Part shown: positions 18,325 through 26,401 of the stretch, in pieces
How the letters are laid out: each line of letters starts with the position of its first letter
Position numbering within the stretch: the stretch's first letter is position 1
Assembly: GCA_964441245.1 (NCBI GenBank)
Contig: CAYTVR010000004.1
Span: forward strand, 18,415-82,414
Reading direction: 5' to 3'
Length of the DNA: 64,000 bases
From: JALZUU01 sp964441245
Lineage (GTDB): Bacteria; Bacteroidota; Bacteroidia; Chitinophagales; Saprospiraceae
Position numbers and translations under genes: made by a program
The notes under the pieces: generated by a model
Database searches by the model: none
Seen by the model: only the letters and a program-made list of their open reading frames with translations
Told to the model about the DNA's origin: nothing

Positions 18325-19533
18325 TTACACGCGTTCTAAAATTGTCGCATAGCCCTGCCCTACTCCAATACACATGGTCACCAATGCATATTTTTTTTGC
18401 TGTTGATGTAGCTCCAAGGCTGCTGTTTGTAAAATTCGAGTACCTGACATTCCTAGTGGATGACCAATTGCAATTCCTCCGCCATTAGGATTGATTCGAG
18501 GATCATCACCATCAATGCCCCATTCCTTGCAACAAGCCAAAACTTGCGCAGCAAAAGCTTCATTGATTTCAAGAATGTCCATATCTTCTAAAGTCAAACC
18601 TACTTTTGCCAATGCTTTGTTAGAAGCGAAAACTGGACCGATTCCCATGATTCGAGGTTCTACTCCAGCAACTGCTGAAGAGACAATTCTTGCCAATGGT
18701 TTTAAGTCATATTTTTTGATGGCATCTTCAGAAGCGATTAACATAGCTGCAGCTCCATCATTTAATCCAGAAGCATTTCCAGCGGTAACTGATCCGCCTT
18801 CTTTTTTAAAGGCTGGTCGTAATTTGGTTAAACCTTCCATGGTTGAATTAGAGCGAATAAATTCATCTTGTTCAAATACAATAGGATCTTTTTTCCTTTG
18901 CGGAATTTCAACTGCAACAATCTCTTTCGCTAAGCGACCTGATGCTTGTGCTCTGGCTGCTTTCATTTGAGACCAAAGTGCGAATTGATCTTGTGCTTCT
19001 CTTGAGATGTCATATTTTTCTACCAAGTTCTCAGCAGTAATTCCCATCCCATCTGTTCCATATAATTCTTTCATTTTTGAATTGACAAAACGCCAACCAA
19101 AACTTGAATCATGCATTTTTGCATCTCGACCAAAGGCTTTAGATACTTTTGAAATCACCCAGGGGCCACGGGTCATATGTTCGACTCCACCAGAAATAAA
19201 CAAATCTCCATCACCAGTTTGAATGGCTCGATGTGCATGAATCACGGATGACATGCCAGAAGAGCATAATCGATTCACCGTTTCTCCTGGAACTGTCCAT
19301 GGTAAGCCCGCTAGTAACAAAGCCATTCGAGCAACATTCCGATTGTCTTCTCCAGCTTGATTCGCACAACCTAAGATAACATCTTCAATTGCTGCTGGCG
19401 GAACATTTGGATTTCGTTTCATTAATTCTCGAATAACATGTGCTGCCAAATCATCGCAACGGATGCTTGATAGTGTTCCGGTAAATTTTCCTATTGGTGT
19501 TCGTATGGCGTCTATGATGTAAGTGTTTTTCAT
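18325..19533 (-). CDS. paaJ: Thiolase (3-oxoadipyl-CoA/acetyl-CoA acyltransferase, PaaJ type)
   Basis: Cleaves 3-oxoadipyl-CoA, and the related dehydro-suberyl-CoA, with CoA, the last step of the phenylacetyl-CoA pathway. The 402-residue protein has acyl-accepting C90 in NRLCSSGMSS, the NEAFAAQ motif, GGGIAIGHPLGMSGTR with the catalytic His and the second Cys in TMCIGVGQG near the C-terminus. I chose the ATG at 19533, which gives the canonical thiolase start (NTYIIDAIRTPIGKF); the frame continues upstream to 19662 but the extra residues are not thiolase-like and overlap the preceding gene. It is the last gene of the operon. Specificity is inferred from context. Confidence 0.9.
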   Translation of the reverse strand: MKNTYIIDAIRTPIGKFTGTLSSIRCDDLAAHVIRELMKRNPNVPPAAIEDVILGCANQAGEDNRNVARMALLLAGLPWTVPGETVNRLCSSGMSSVIHAHRAIQTGDGDLFISGGVEHMTRGPWVISKVSKAFGRDAKMHDSSFGWRFVNSKMKELYGTDGMGITAENLVEKYDISREAQDQFALWSQMKAARAQASGRLAKEIVAVEIPQRKKDPIVFEQDEFIRSNSTMEGLTKLRPAFKKEGGSVTAGNASGLNDGAAAMLIASEDAIKKYDLKPLARIVSSAVAGVEPRIMGIGPVFASNKALAKVGLTLEDMDILEINEAFAAQVLACCKEWGIDGDDPRINPNGGGIAIGHPLGMSGTRILQTAALELHQQQKKYALVTMCIGVGQGYATILERV

Positions 19534-19615
19534 TTTTTTAGTTAGCGTCGTAGTCTTTAGTTTTATCCATAATAATTTTCCAAGGCTCTGTCTGTGGCGA
19601 TTTCTATTAAAAATC

Positions 19616-19888
19616 CTATCCTCCTGAGAGTGCTTGCATGATGTAAACTTCCGTTTTTTCATTCAAGGGATCACTTAAGCTTTGTCGATCTTTTATCATA
19701 TTCCCATCGACAAAAATATTGACATGTTTGCGCAATTCTCCTTGGTCATTAACCAAGTAACTACTGATTCCTGGATGTTTTTCTTCTATCTTTTCAATGA
19801 CCTCTTTGACTGTCGTTACCTCCAAATCCAAAGGTTCTAGATTTGGGTAAAAACGTTTGAGCGCTTGAGTGAATTTGACTAGAGGCAT
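19616..19888 (-). CDS. MoaD/ThiS-like sulfur-carrier protein
   Basis: A 90-residue beta-grasp protein ending in the diglycine tail ALSGG that MoaD and ThiS proteins need for adenylation and thiocarboxylation. Residues VKFTQALKRFY, VKEVIEKIEEKHPGISSYLVND and HVNIFVDGNMI follow the MoaD pattern. It lies between paaH and paaJ in the phenylacetate operon, 143 bases after paaH. No MoaE, ThiF/MoeB or thiamine gene is near. In the pathway there is no accepted role for a sulfur carrier, so it may serve sulfur metabolism linked to the pathway's thio-derivatives, or be a co-regulated passenger. Confidence 0.82.
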   Translation of the reverse strand: MPLVKFTQALKRFYPNLEPLDLEVTTVKEVIEKIEEKHPGISSYLVNDQGELRKHVNIFVDGNMIKDRQSLSDPLNEKTEVYIMQALSGG

Positions 19889-20031
19889 TTTTATAATTTT
19901 ATTATTATTTATTTCTCCTTACGGAAAAGTCCATTCTTTTTTATTCGATAAGCAATCTATTTAAACAAAATTATTTTTTCTGAATTCTGATTGACGGCTG
20001 AAATGTTGTCAATCGAAATTCAATTAAATAA

Positions 20032-21186
20032 TTAATAAAAGGTCTTTTTATCTCTGGCCTTTTTTCTGAGTAAAGGACTGCAGCGATAACGATCTTCTAA
20101 ATATTCTTGGTGCAATTTATCCATCATCTTAACACACTTTCCTATTCCAATTTCATCAGCCCAGGCTAATAAACCTTTTGGATAATTGACTCCTTTGGTC
20201 ATCGCTAAATCAATGTCATCACGAGAAGCAATATTCCAATAACAAGCATCGGCAGCTTCATTGATCAACATAATGATGATTCGGTCAAGAATTTGCTTTC
20301 CTATTTTTTTATTTTTTCTAGGCTCTGGATTTTTTGCATGTTCTTGATAGTCATAAAAACCTCGGCCACTTTTTCTACCTAAATAACCTGCTTCTGACAG
20401 CCGCTTTTGCGTAAAAGAGGGTTTGTATCTTGGATCGTAATAGAAAGCTTTAAAAACCGTTTCAGTAACGACATAATTTACATCATGGCCAATGTAATCC
20501 ATCAAAGTAAAAGGCCCCATTCTAAAACCACCTAAATCCGTCATTGCCCAGTCGATGGTGGGTACATCTGCTATACCTTCTTCTAAAATTCGTAAAGCTT
20601 CTCCATAAAAAGGTCGAGCGACTCGATTAACAATAAAGCCTGGTGTATCTTTTGCTTGCACGGTCAACTTTCCCCAATCATCTATTTGTCGTCGAGCTTT
20701 TTCCATGATGCTTTGATCAGTTTGAACCGCAGGAATGATCTCTACCAATTTCATCAAAGGTGCTGGATTGAAAAAATGAATTCCGAGTACTCGCTCTGGA
20801 TTTTCGCAGGCAGCTGCAATGGAGGCAATCGATAAGGAGGAAGTATTACTGGCTAAAATACAATCCTCTGAAACGATTTTTTCTAGTTGACTAAAAACAG
20901 ATTTTTTGATTTCTAGATTTTCAATAATTGCTTCGATCACCATGCCACAATCTGCAAAGCCTTCCATTTTGTCCATAAAATAAATTCTACCAAAAATGGC
21001 CTTTGCAGTCGGATCATCTATTCGTCCTTTTTCAACCAAACGATTGAGGATCTTTTGCAATTTATTGCTCGCATTTTCTAAAGCTTTAGGATTGTTGTCA
21101 CAAAGCACTACTTTATGTCCAGCCGTTGCGGCGATTTGTGCAATGCCGCTTCCCATTGATCCGCTTCCTAAGACGCCTACTTTCAT
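20032..21186 (-). CDS. paaH: 3-hydroxyacyl-CoA dehydrogenase PaaH
   Basis: NAD-dependent dehydrogenase that oxidises 3-hydroxyadipyl-CoA to 3-oxoadipyl-CoA. The 384 residues have the Rossmann motif GVLGSGSMGSGIAQIAA at 4-20, NTSSLSIASIAAA, the catalytic His in GIHFFNPAPLMKLVEI and the C-terminal helical domain with GFIVNRVARPFYGEALRILEEG, followed by a second copy-like C-terminal segment (INEAADACYWNIASRDDIDLAMTKGVNYPKGLLAWAD). It is 22 bases downstream of paaG, so the two are almost certainly co-translated. Confidence 0.93.
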   Translation of the reverse strand: MKVGVLGSGSMGSGIAQIAATAGHKVVLCDNNPKALENASNKLQKILNRLVEKGRIDDPTAKAIFGRIYFMDKMEGFADCGMVIEAIIENLEIKKSVFSQLEKIVSEDCILASNTSSLSIASIAAACENPERVLGIHFFNPAPLMKLVEIIPAVQTDQSIMEKARRQIDDWGKLTVQAKDTPGFIVNRVARPFYGEALRILEEGIADVPTIDWAMTDLGGFRMGPFTLMDYIGHDVNYVVTETVFKAFYYDPRYKPSFTQKRLSEAGYLGRKSGRGFYDYQEHAKNPEPRKNKKIGKQILDRIIIMLINEAADACYWNIASRDDIDLAMTKGVNYPKGLLAWADEIGIGKCVKMMDKLHQEYLEDRYRCSPLLRKKARDKKTFY

Positions 21187-21208
21187 TGTTGTTGGTTAAT
21201 CGTTGTAC

Positions 21209-21985
21209 TTATGCTCCTTTAAATTCGGGTTTTCTTTTTTCTAGGAATGCTTGTACACCTTCTTGGTAATCCGATGTGTTACTTGCTGTAGTTTGTAATT
21301 GCTCTTCGATTCCCAATTGTGTCGTGAGGTCATTGTGAACAGAATAGTTAAGTGCTCTTTTGGTTAAGCCTAATCCTCTTGTTGGCATCTTGGCTAATTT
21401 TTGAGTGACTTTCATGGTCTCCTCTTCGAATACATCATCAGCAAAATATTTATAAATCATGCCCATTGTTTCGGCATCTTTGGCGTATACTTTTTCTCCA
21501 AGCATCATCAATGCTGTGGCTCGCTGGAAGCCAATAATTCTGGGGAGAAAAAAGGTGCCTCCACTATCAGGAATGAGGCCAATTTTACTAAAAGCTTGTA
21601 AAAAATAGGCGGACTCTGTGGCCATCACAATATCACAGGCTAAAGCAATATTGGCTCCTGCACCAGCTGCCACTCCGTTGACTGCAGCAATCACAGGTTT
21701 TTCGATGGCTCGAATGGATTCAATGATTGGGTTATAATGTTCTGCAACAATAGTGGTGAGGTCAGGTCCTTCTGAATCTATAGCTTCTTGCAAATCTTGT
21801 CCTGCACAAAAAGCTTTACCATTTCCAGTGACATATAGAGCTCGAACATCGGAATTCGTTTTACATTCTTTTAAATAATGCTGAAAGGTTAGCGCCATTT
21901 CCCGATTGAAACTATTGTACTTATCAGGACGATTGAACGTAATCTTGGCGATACCATTTTCTAATGAAAATAAAATACTATCCAT
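21209..21985 (-). CDS. paaG: Ring-epoxide isomerase / enoyl-CoA isomerase PaaG
   Basis: Crotonase-fold isomerase that turns ring-1,2-epoxyphenylacetyl-CoA into the oxepin and also moves double bonds in later intermediates. The 258 residues show FCAGQDLQEA, the oxyanion stretch NGVAAGAGANIALACDIVMA and IGLIPDSGGTFFLPR, in which the Asp after the Pro corresponds to the catalytic Asp of PaaG rather than the Glu of hydratases. Neighbours paaH (22 bases downstream) and paaD (upstream, beyond a repeat element) support the call. Confidence 0.92.
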   Translation of the reverse strand: MDSILFSLENGIAKITFNRPDKYNSFNREMALTFQHYLKECKTNSDVRALYVTGNGKAFCAGQDLQEAIDSEGPDLTTIVAEHYNPIIESIRAIEKPVIAAVNGVAAGAGANIALACDIVMATESAYFLQAFSKIGLIPDSGGTFFLPRIIGFQRATALMMLGEKVYAKDAETMGMIYKYFADDVFEEETMKVTQKLAKMPTRGLGLTKRALNYSVHNDLTTQLGIEEQLQTTASNTSDYQEGVQAFLEKRKPEFKGA

Positions 21986-22094
21986 TGGAGGTATAAATTA
22001 TGTTTGAAATAATGAACGTGAAATTAAGCATTCGGTATGATACAAAAAATATTTTTTGTGCCTTTCGAATTTAGAGCGTGTTTATAAAAATTGG

Positions 22095-22215
22095 TTCTTC
22101 GACAAATCGGGTGTGCATAGACATTCAAAATTGAAATTCAACGCTTCCTCTGGTCGCTTTTTCATCTCACTTTATGAATGTCCATACATGCGTACGTACA
22201 GAATTTATCGAAGAA
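22095..22215 (-). repeat. Dispersed 121-bp hairpin repeat, copy A
   Basis: Ends are inverted (ttcttcgacaaat at 22095 and atttatcgaagaa ending at 22215), with a nested inverted pair gacattca/tgaatgtc and a further weaker stem, so the element can fold as one long hairpin with a conserved loop of about 26 bases. It lies 10 bases after the paaD stop and in front of paaG, inside the paa transcript. Copies B (36497-36617) and C (47753-47859) are close matches in the same orientation relative to the preceding gene. Confidence 0.85.
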
Positions 22216-22224
22216 GGTAAAAAT

Positions 22225-22710
22225 TTAATGACATTTGAAATAATCAAAAGGTTCTAGACAATCTTTACAACGATACAAAGATTTACAGGCGGTAGAACCA
22301 AACTGGCTTAACATTTCTGTTTTATAAGAATCACATTGTGGACACTGTATTTTTTTACTTTCACCAAACAAAGCTAACTTATCCACAACTTTACCAACAG
22401 GTGGTGCAATTCCGTAAGCTTTTAATTTTTTCTTACCTTCTTCTGACATCCAATCTGTAGTCCATGCAGGACTCAGGATGGTACTTACTTTTATTTGGTC
22501 AAAACCATATTCTTGTAAAATAGCTTTGATGTTTACTTCGATCATATTCATAGCAGGACAGCCTGAGTAAGTTGGGGTGATGATTACTTCATAACTTTCT
22601 CCAATTTGCTTTACATCACGTACGACTCCTAGATCAAGAATGGTCAACACGGGGACTTCTGGATCACAGACTTTTGATAATAATTGCCATATTTTTTTTA
22701 CCTGTTCCAT
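22225..22710 (-). CDS. paaD: Phenylacetyl-CoA epoxidase subunit PaaD
   Basis: Iron-sulfur maturation factor of the phenylacetyl-CoA epoxygenase. The 161-residue protein has the MIP18/DUF59 fold at the start (SKVCDPEVPVLTILDLGVVRDV, then PTYSGCPAMNMI with the conserved Cys) and a C-terminal zinc/iron ribbon with CPQC and CKDC pairs and a last CH. Length and layout are typical of PaaD. The operon order is normal except for the lipoprotein gene placed just upstream and the repeat just downstream. Confidence 0.94.
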   Translation of the reverse strand: MEQVKKIWQLLSKVCDPEVPVLTILDLGVVRDVKQIGESYEVIITPTYSGCPAMNMIEVNIKAILQEYGFDQIKVSTILSPAWTTDWMSEEGKKKLKAYGIAPPVGKVVDKLALFGESKKIQCPQCDSYKTEMLSQFGSTACKSLYRCKDCLEPFDYFKCH

Positions 22711-22724
22711 CTTTAGGATGTTGG

Positions 22725-23504
22725 TTACTGGGTTAGTGTCACTCGTATGTTTTCTGTGTTGATTCTTGATAATTCTTTTAGAGCGTCCTTTTCATATAAT
22801 TGATCAAAATTGAAAACGTCTCGACTATCTTCTTTGGGTTTATAATTGATGTAATCGACAAAACGAATGCCATCAACTATCCTAGCATTGTAGGCTGCTC
22901 GAAATCGGGCGCCTCCTCCATTGACTAAAAAATTATAGGCTAAATAATCCATAGTATGGGTCGTCTGATCAAACCAATACATGTAAACATCATCATGATC
23001 CTTTCCGCCACCTTCTTCTTGAAAACGGACTTCGACTTTATCGTATTTTCTACTTTTAATGGTTGACTCTCCAACGTATTTTTTGATGACTGCTCCATCA
23101 TTTAGCCGGTAAGGCAGTTGTACAAAATAATGCACAGAATTCACGGAACCTGACCAGCCTGTTTTTTGTTTTTCCGTCAAGGAAATTCGTTGACCATTTT
23201 CCTCTCTATAAAATTCATTATTAGTTAAAACGTCTTTTATTTTTTGTCCCTTTTTATCGATAAAACGTCGCTCATATTGAAAATCAGTGCCTTTATGAAT
23301 CGCAACATATTCTTTGGCTCGAAAATTAAATTCTAAAATTGCATGGCTAAGTAAATGTGCTCCATGAGTTTTTATGGATTGATCAACAATTTTTTGGGCT
23401 TTGGTAAATTCTGTTTCAGGGACTACTTTTGGAGCTTTCGTTTTACAGCTGAATAAAATGACTACAAACAATAGAATAGAAAAAACAAAGGTCAGTTGTT
23501 GCAT
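22725..23504 (-). CDS. DUF6503-type lipoprotein inside the paa operon
   Basis: A 259-residue exported lipoprotein: the signal peptide ends in lipobox LFSC (about residue 20), followed by a beta-rich domain with QKIVDQSIKTHG, the YERRFI/YREENGQR strands, VHYFVQLPYRLNDGA, MYWFDQTTHTMDYLAYNF and RFVDYINYKP. This is the Bacteroidota DUF6503 family, which has no known function. It sits 14 bases before paaD and 112 bases after paaC, splitting the epoxygenase genes. I use the ATG at 23504; the frame opens one codon earlier at GTG. A role in sensing or taking up phenylacetate at the cell surface is conceivable but not shown. Confidence 0.82.
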   Translation of the reverse strand: MQQLTFVFSILLFVVILFSCKTKAPKVVPETEFTKAQKIVDQSIKTHGAHLLSHAILEFNFRAKEYVAIHKGTDFQYERRFIDKKGQKIKDVLTNNEFYREENGQRISLTEKQKTGWSGSVNSVHYFVQLPYRLNDGAVIKKYVGESTIKSRKYDKVEVRFQEEGGGKDHDDVYMYWFDQTTHTMDYLAYNFLVNGGGARFRAAYNARIVDGIRFVDYINYKPKEDSRDVFNFDQLYEKDALKELSRINTENIRVTLTQ

Positions 23505-23616
23505 CACTTTTTTTTAGTAAGGTTTAAAAATTAAAAAATAGTACAAAATGCACAACTATAAATTCAATTCATTTGTTCAAATGAATTGGTCAAATGTTCA
23601 ACTAAAAAATCTTAAA

Positions 23617-24375
23617 CTACCATTCTTGACCAGGATAGGCTCTTTGTAGATATTGTAATTCTGAAAGAATATATCCAAAATGTTCGGAATGTAAACCTTC
23701 TTTTCCTCCTGTTTGCATGAAAACATTTTCTGGCTTTTCTATATTGGCTTCCGCCAAAACACTTTCCATTTTTTTCTCACAGTCATTTTTCAGATTTGAT
23801 AAATCTACCGCAATTCCTTCAGATAATAATGCTTCTTCTATTTTGCTCATTTGCAATAACTCACCACTATACATCCAAAGGTCATTGACTGCTTTTTGGA
23901 TTTTCTGATGACTTAGCTCCGTACCATCTCCTAATCTAATCATCCATTCTGAGCTCCATCGTACATGATAGCTTACCTCTTTTAATGATTTTTCAGCAAT
24001 AGCCGCTAATTGTTGATCAGAACTTTCTTTTAGTTGGGTATAAAAATGAAAGCTGTATATATCGTACAAGAATTGACGGACAACGGTGTATGCAAAATCC
24101 TCGTTTGGTTGTTCTACTAATAATACATTTCGATATTCTGTCACGGTACGTAGATAAGCTAGGTCATCTTCCGTTTTTCCTTTGCCTTCTACTGCTGCAG
24201 CATATTGGTATAAGCTTCTTGCTTGACCAACCAAATCTAATGCTATATTAGTCATGGCCATATCTTGCTCTAAGATGGGCCCATGTCCACACCATTCAGA
24301 AAGGCGATGACCAAGAATCAATGCGTTGTCGGCTAGTTGGAGGAGATAGATATGGAGTGCTTCTTTATTGTTCAT
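23617..24375 (-). CDS. paaC: Phenylacetyl-CoA epoxidase subunit PaaC
   Basis: Structural ferritin-like partner of PaaA in the 1,2-epoxygenase, without the full diiron ligand set. The 252 residues contain LADNALILGHRLSEWCGHGPILEQDMAMTNIALDLVGQARSLYQYAA, the family's N-terminal signature, and RTVTEYRNVLLVEQPNEDFAYTVVRQFLYD, ending in LQYLQRAYPGQEW, a well-conserved PaaC terminus. It is third in the operon. Confidence 0.95.
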   Translation of the reverse strand: MNNKEALHIYLLQLADNALILGHRLSEWCGHGPILEQDMAMTNIALDLVGQARSLYQYAAAVEGKGKTEDDLAYLRTVTEYRNVLLVEQPNEDFAYTVVRQFLYDIYSFHFYTQLKESSDQQLAAIAEKSLKEVSYHVRWSSEWMIRLGDGTELSHQKIQKAVNDLWMYSGELLQMSKIEEALLSEGIAVDLSNLKNDCEKKMESVLAEANIEKPENVFMQTGGKEGLHSEHFGYILSELQYLQRAYPGQEW

Positions 24376-24637
24376 TGAAAATTTATTATTTACGATCTTA
24401 TTGTTTTTTGAATGTAGAGGGCGTGAATTTTATTAATGATTGATGACGGTTACATATTCATTTTTAAACCTTTTTGATTTGGCCTTCGGCAACTGACTTT
24501 TTCAGTCGAAAAAAGTCGGCAAAATTCTTGGCAAAACAAAAGCCATACTCACTGCCTCTCTTCCGCGCTCTCCTATTTTGCCATTCCAAACCCGCCACTT
24601 GATAGATAATCCTAAATTATTCGTAAGCCTCTATTAA
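24376..24637. other. Non-coding gap between paaB and paaC
   Basis: 262 bases, unusually long for a gap inside a paa operon. A GC-richer stretch at about 24480-24600 includes a short inverted pair (gactttttcagtc at 24498-24510) and no open frame. An internal promoter or a decayed insertion is possible. Confidence 0.35.
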
Positions 24638-24925
24638 CTACATGTGTTTGATCTCGTCGGGTAGATCGTAGAAGGTTGGATGCCGATAAATTTTGTCGTT
24701 GGCCGGATCGTAAAAGGCTTCGCTATCTTCTGGACTTGATGCGGTAATGTTTTTAGATTCGACTACCCAAATACTCACTCCTTCACTTCTACGGGTATAA
24801 ACATCTCTGGCATTTTCGATGGCCATTTGTTCATCGGTTGCATGAAGACTTCCAACGTGTTTGTGATGCAAACCTTGACGACTTCGAATGAATATTTCCC
24901 ATAAGGGCCAATTTTTCTTTTCCAT
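24638..24925 (-). CDS. paaB: Phenylacetyl-CoA epoxidase subunit PaaB
   Basis: Small subunit that bridges the PaaAC heterodimers in the epoxygenase. The 95-residue protein begins MEKKNWPLWEIFIRSRQG, the conserved PaaB opening, with HKHVGSLHATDEQMAIENARDVYTRR and the SIWVVESKNI motif; the size matches the family. The frame extends upstream to 24982, but the added residues are not family-like and ATG 24925 is the better start. It follows paaA after about 64 bases. Confidence 0.95.
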   Translation of the reverse strand: MEKKNWPLWEIFIRSRQGLHHKHVGSLHATDEQMAIENARDVYTRRSEGVSIWVVESKNITASSPEDSEAFYDPANDKIYRHPTFYDLPDEIKHM

Positions 24926-24989
24926 TTTATTATTTATTGGTTTCGTAGTTCTTAGTTTTTGGTATAGAGTTTTTGGTGACAAAAAAAGT

Positions 24990-25946
24990 TTAGGCTACTT
25001 TGTCTTTTGCAGCTTTTCGCTTTTCTTTCTTTTCGGCGTAAGCCATAGCTGCTTCTCTTACCCAAGCGCCTTCTTCCCAAGCATCAACTCTTGCTTTCAA
25101 ACGTTGTTTATTGCAAGGTCCATTTCCTTTCACTACGTTCCAAAACTCATCCCAATTGATTTCACCAAAATCGTAATGACCACGTTCTTCATTCCATTTG
25201 ATATCTGGATCAGGTAATGTCGCATTTAATAACTTGACTTGTTCAAAACAAACATCTACAAATTTTTGACGGAGCTCATCATTGGTGAATCGTTTGATTT
25301 TCCAAGCCATTGATTGCACCGTATTTGGAGAATCTGCATCACCAGGACCGAACATCATCATGGAAGGCCACCACCATCGGTTAATCGCATCTTGCAACAT
25401 TTTTCTTTGTCCTTCTGATCCTTTACTTAAGGTCAATAAAATTTCGAATCCTTGTCTTTGGTGGAAACTTTCTTCTTTACAGACGCGCACCATTGCTCTA
25501 GCATATGGACCATAAGAACATCGACAAAGTGGTACTTGATTCATGATTGCTGCGCCATCTACTAGCCAACCAATGGCTCCGATATCTGCCCAGGTCAAGG
25601 TTGGATAATTGAATATACTTGAATACTTAGCTTTTCCGGTGTGCAATTGATCGAACAATTCATCGCGCTCGATTCCTAAGGTTTCGCAAGCAGCATAAAG
25701 ATATAAGCCATGGCCCGCCTCGTCTTGAACCTTGGCTAACAATCCCAATTTTCGACGAAGACTTGGTGCTCGAGTGATCCAATTGCCTTCGGGTAACATC
25801 CCCACAATCTCAGAATGAGCATGCTGGGATATTTGTCGGATTAGGGTCTTTCGATATTTTTCTGGCATCCAGTCTTTGGGCTCAATCTTGATTTCTGCAT
25901 CTATCTTTTGCTGGAATTTTTCTTCTAAGGAATGTTCTAGACTCAT
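24990..25946 (-). CDS. paaA: Phenylacetyl-CoA epoxidase catalytic subunit PaaA
   Basis: Catalytic ferritin-like diiron oxygenase that epoxidises the ring of phenylacetyl-CoA. The 318 residues carry the ligand motifs VQDEAGHGLYLY and VCKEESFHQRQGFE (two E-x-x-H type sites), WMPEKYRKTLIRQISQHAHSEIVGMLPEG near the start and the Lys/Arg-rich tail. I chose ATG 25946; an in-frame ATG at 25997 adds 17 residues not seen in the family. It is the first gene of the operon, behind the promoter and palindromes at 26028-26081. The electron-transfer partner PaaE is not in the window. Confidence 0.95.
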   Translation of the reverse strand: MSLEHSLEEKFQQKIDAEIKIEPKDWMPEKYRKTLIRQISQHAHSEIVGMLPEGNWITRAPSLRRKLGLLAKVQDEAGHGLYLYAACETLGIERDELFDQLHTGKAKYSSIFNYPTLTWADIGAIGWLVDGAAIMNQVPLCRCSYGPYARAMVRVCKEESFHQRQGFEILLTLSKGSEGQRKMLQDAINRWWWPSMMMFGPGDADSPNTVQSMAWKIKRFTNDELRQKFVDVCFEQVKLLNATLPDPDIKWNEERGHYDFGEINWDEFWNVVKGNGPCNKQRLKARVDAWEEGAWVREAAMAYAEKKEKRKAAKDKVA

Positions 25947-26027
25947 AATTATTGGTTTATGAACAATTGAATGCCCTTCAATGGGATCTAAAGTCATGGA
26001 CTTTTAGACTAAATTTTAAGGTCTTTT

Positions 26028-26058
26028 CAAAAATAAGGTATTTTGAGGAGTCCTCAAA
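26028..26058 (-). promoter_or_regulatory. paa operon promoter
   Basis: On the minus strand TTTG (26058-26055), exactly 19 bases, then TATTTTTG (26035-26028): a full match to the Bacteroidota -33/-7 consensus, about 80 bases before the paaA start. Confidence 0.75.
26042..26058. promoter_or_regulatory. Palindrome overlapping the paa -33 element
   Basis: TTTGAGGA-g-TCCTCAAA is a perfect 17-base palindrome. Its right end is the -33 TTTG on the minus strand, so a bound protein would block or guide the polymerase. Confidence 0.55.
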
Positions 26059-26065
26059 GAAAGAA

Positions 26066-26081
26066 ACGAACATTTGTTCGT
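26066..26081. promoter_or_regulatory. Candidate TetR-type operator upstream of paaA
   Basis: ACGAACATTTGTTCGT is a perfect 16-base palindrome seven bases upstream of the first one. From memory its pattern is close to the published Thermus PaaR operator form CNAACGNNCGTTNG (two differing positions). A TetR-family PaaR repressor released by phenylacetyl-CoA is the likely ligand; no such gene is in the window. Confidence 0.6.
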
Positions 26082-26181
26082 ATTGTTTGGTAAAAGGGAA
26101 AATTTATTGGGAATTTGGTTTTTGAACCTGATTTTTAGTTGAATTCTGAATAAGATTAGCAGCCTTAATAAAAGGAGGAGC

Positions 26182-26388
26182 TTATTTTTGGATAGGACTT
26201 TTTAGCAGTTTGCCCGTTCCATTGCAACGGTTGCACTTTTCTTTGGATCGGACACCATCCCATGAGCCTTTTCCTAGGCAACGAGGACAATTGAGTTCTT
26301 TATCTGATCGAAGGAAGTAGGCAAAAAATTGATATAATGCGAAGCCTATTAAGGCAAAAATGATAAGTCGTATAATTATAAAAACCAT
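26182..26388 (-). CDS. Membrane mini-protein with a DnaJ-type zinc finger
   Basis: A 68-residue protein with one N-terminal membrane helix (about 3-27) and a cytoplasmic double motif CPRCLGKG...CNRCNGTG, half of the four-motif DnaJ cysteine-rich domain, which would bind one zinc ion. The function is unknown; a chaperone-like or protein-binding role fits the finger. It lies 13 bases after the CBM48 protein gene and is the last gene of the four-gene minus-strand operon. The next gene downstream, paaA, is 235 bases away behind its own promoter. Confidence 0.72.
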   Translation of the reverse strand: MVFIIIRLIIFALIGFALYQFFAYFLRSDKELNCPRCLGKGSWDGVRSKEKCNRCNGTGKLLKSPIQK

Positions 26389-26401
26389 AATTCGGTGAAT
26401 T

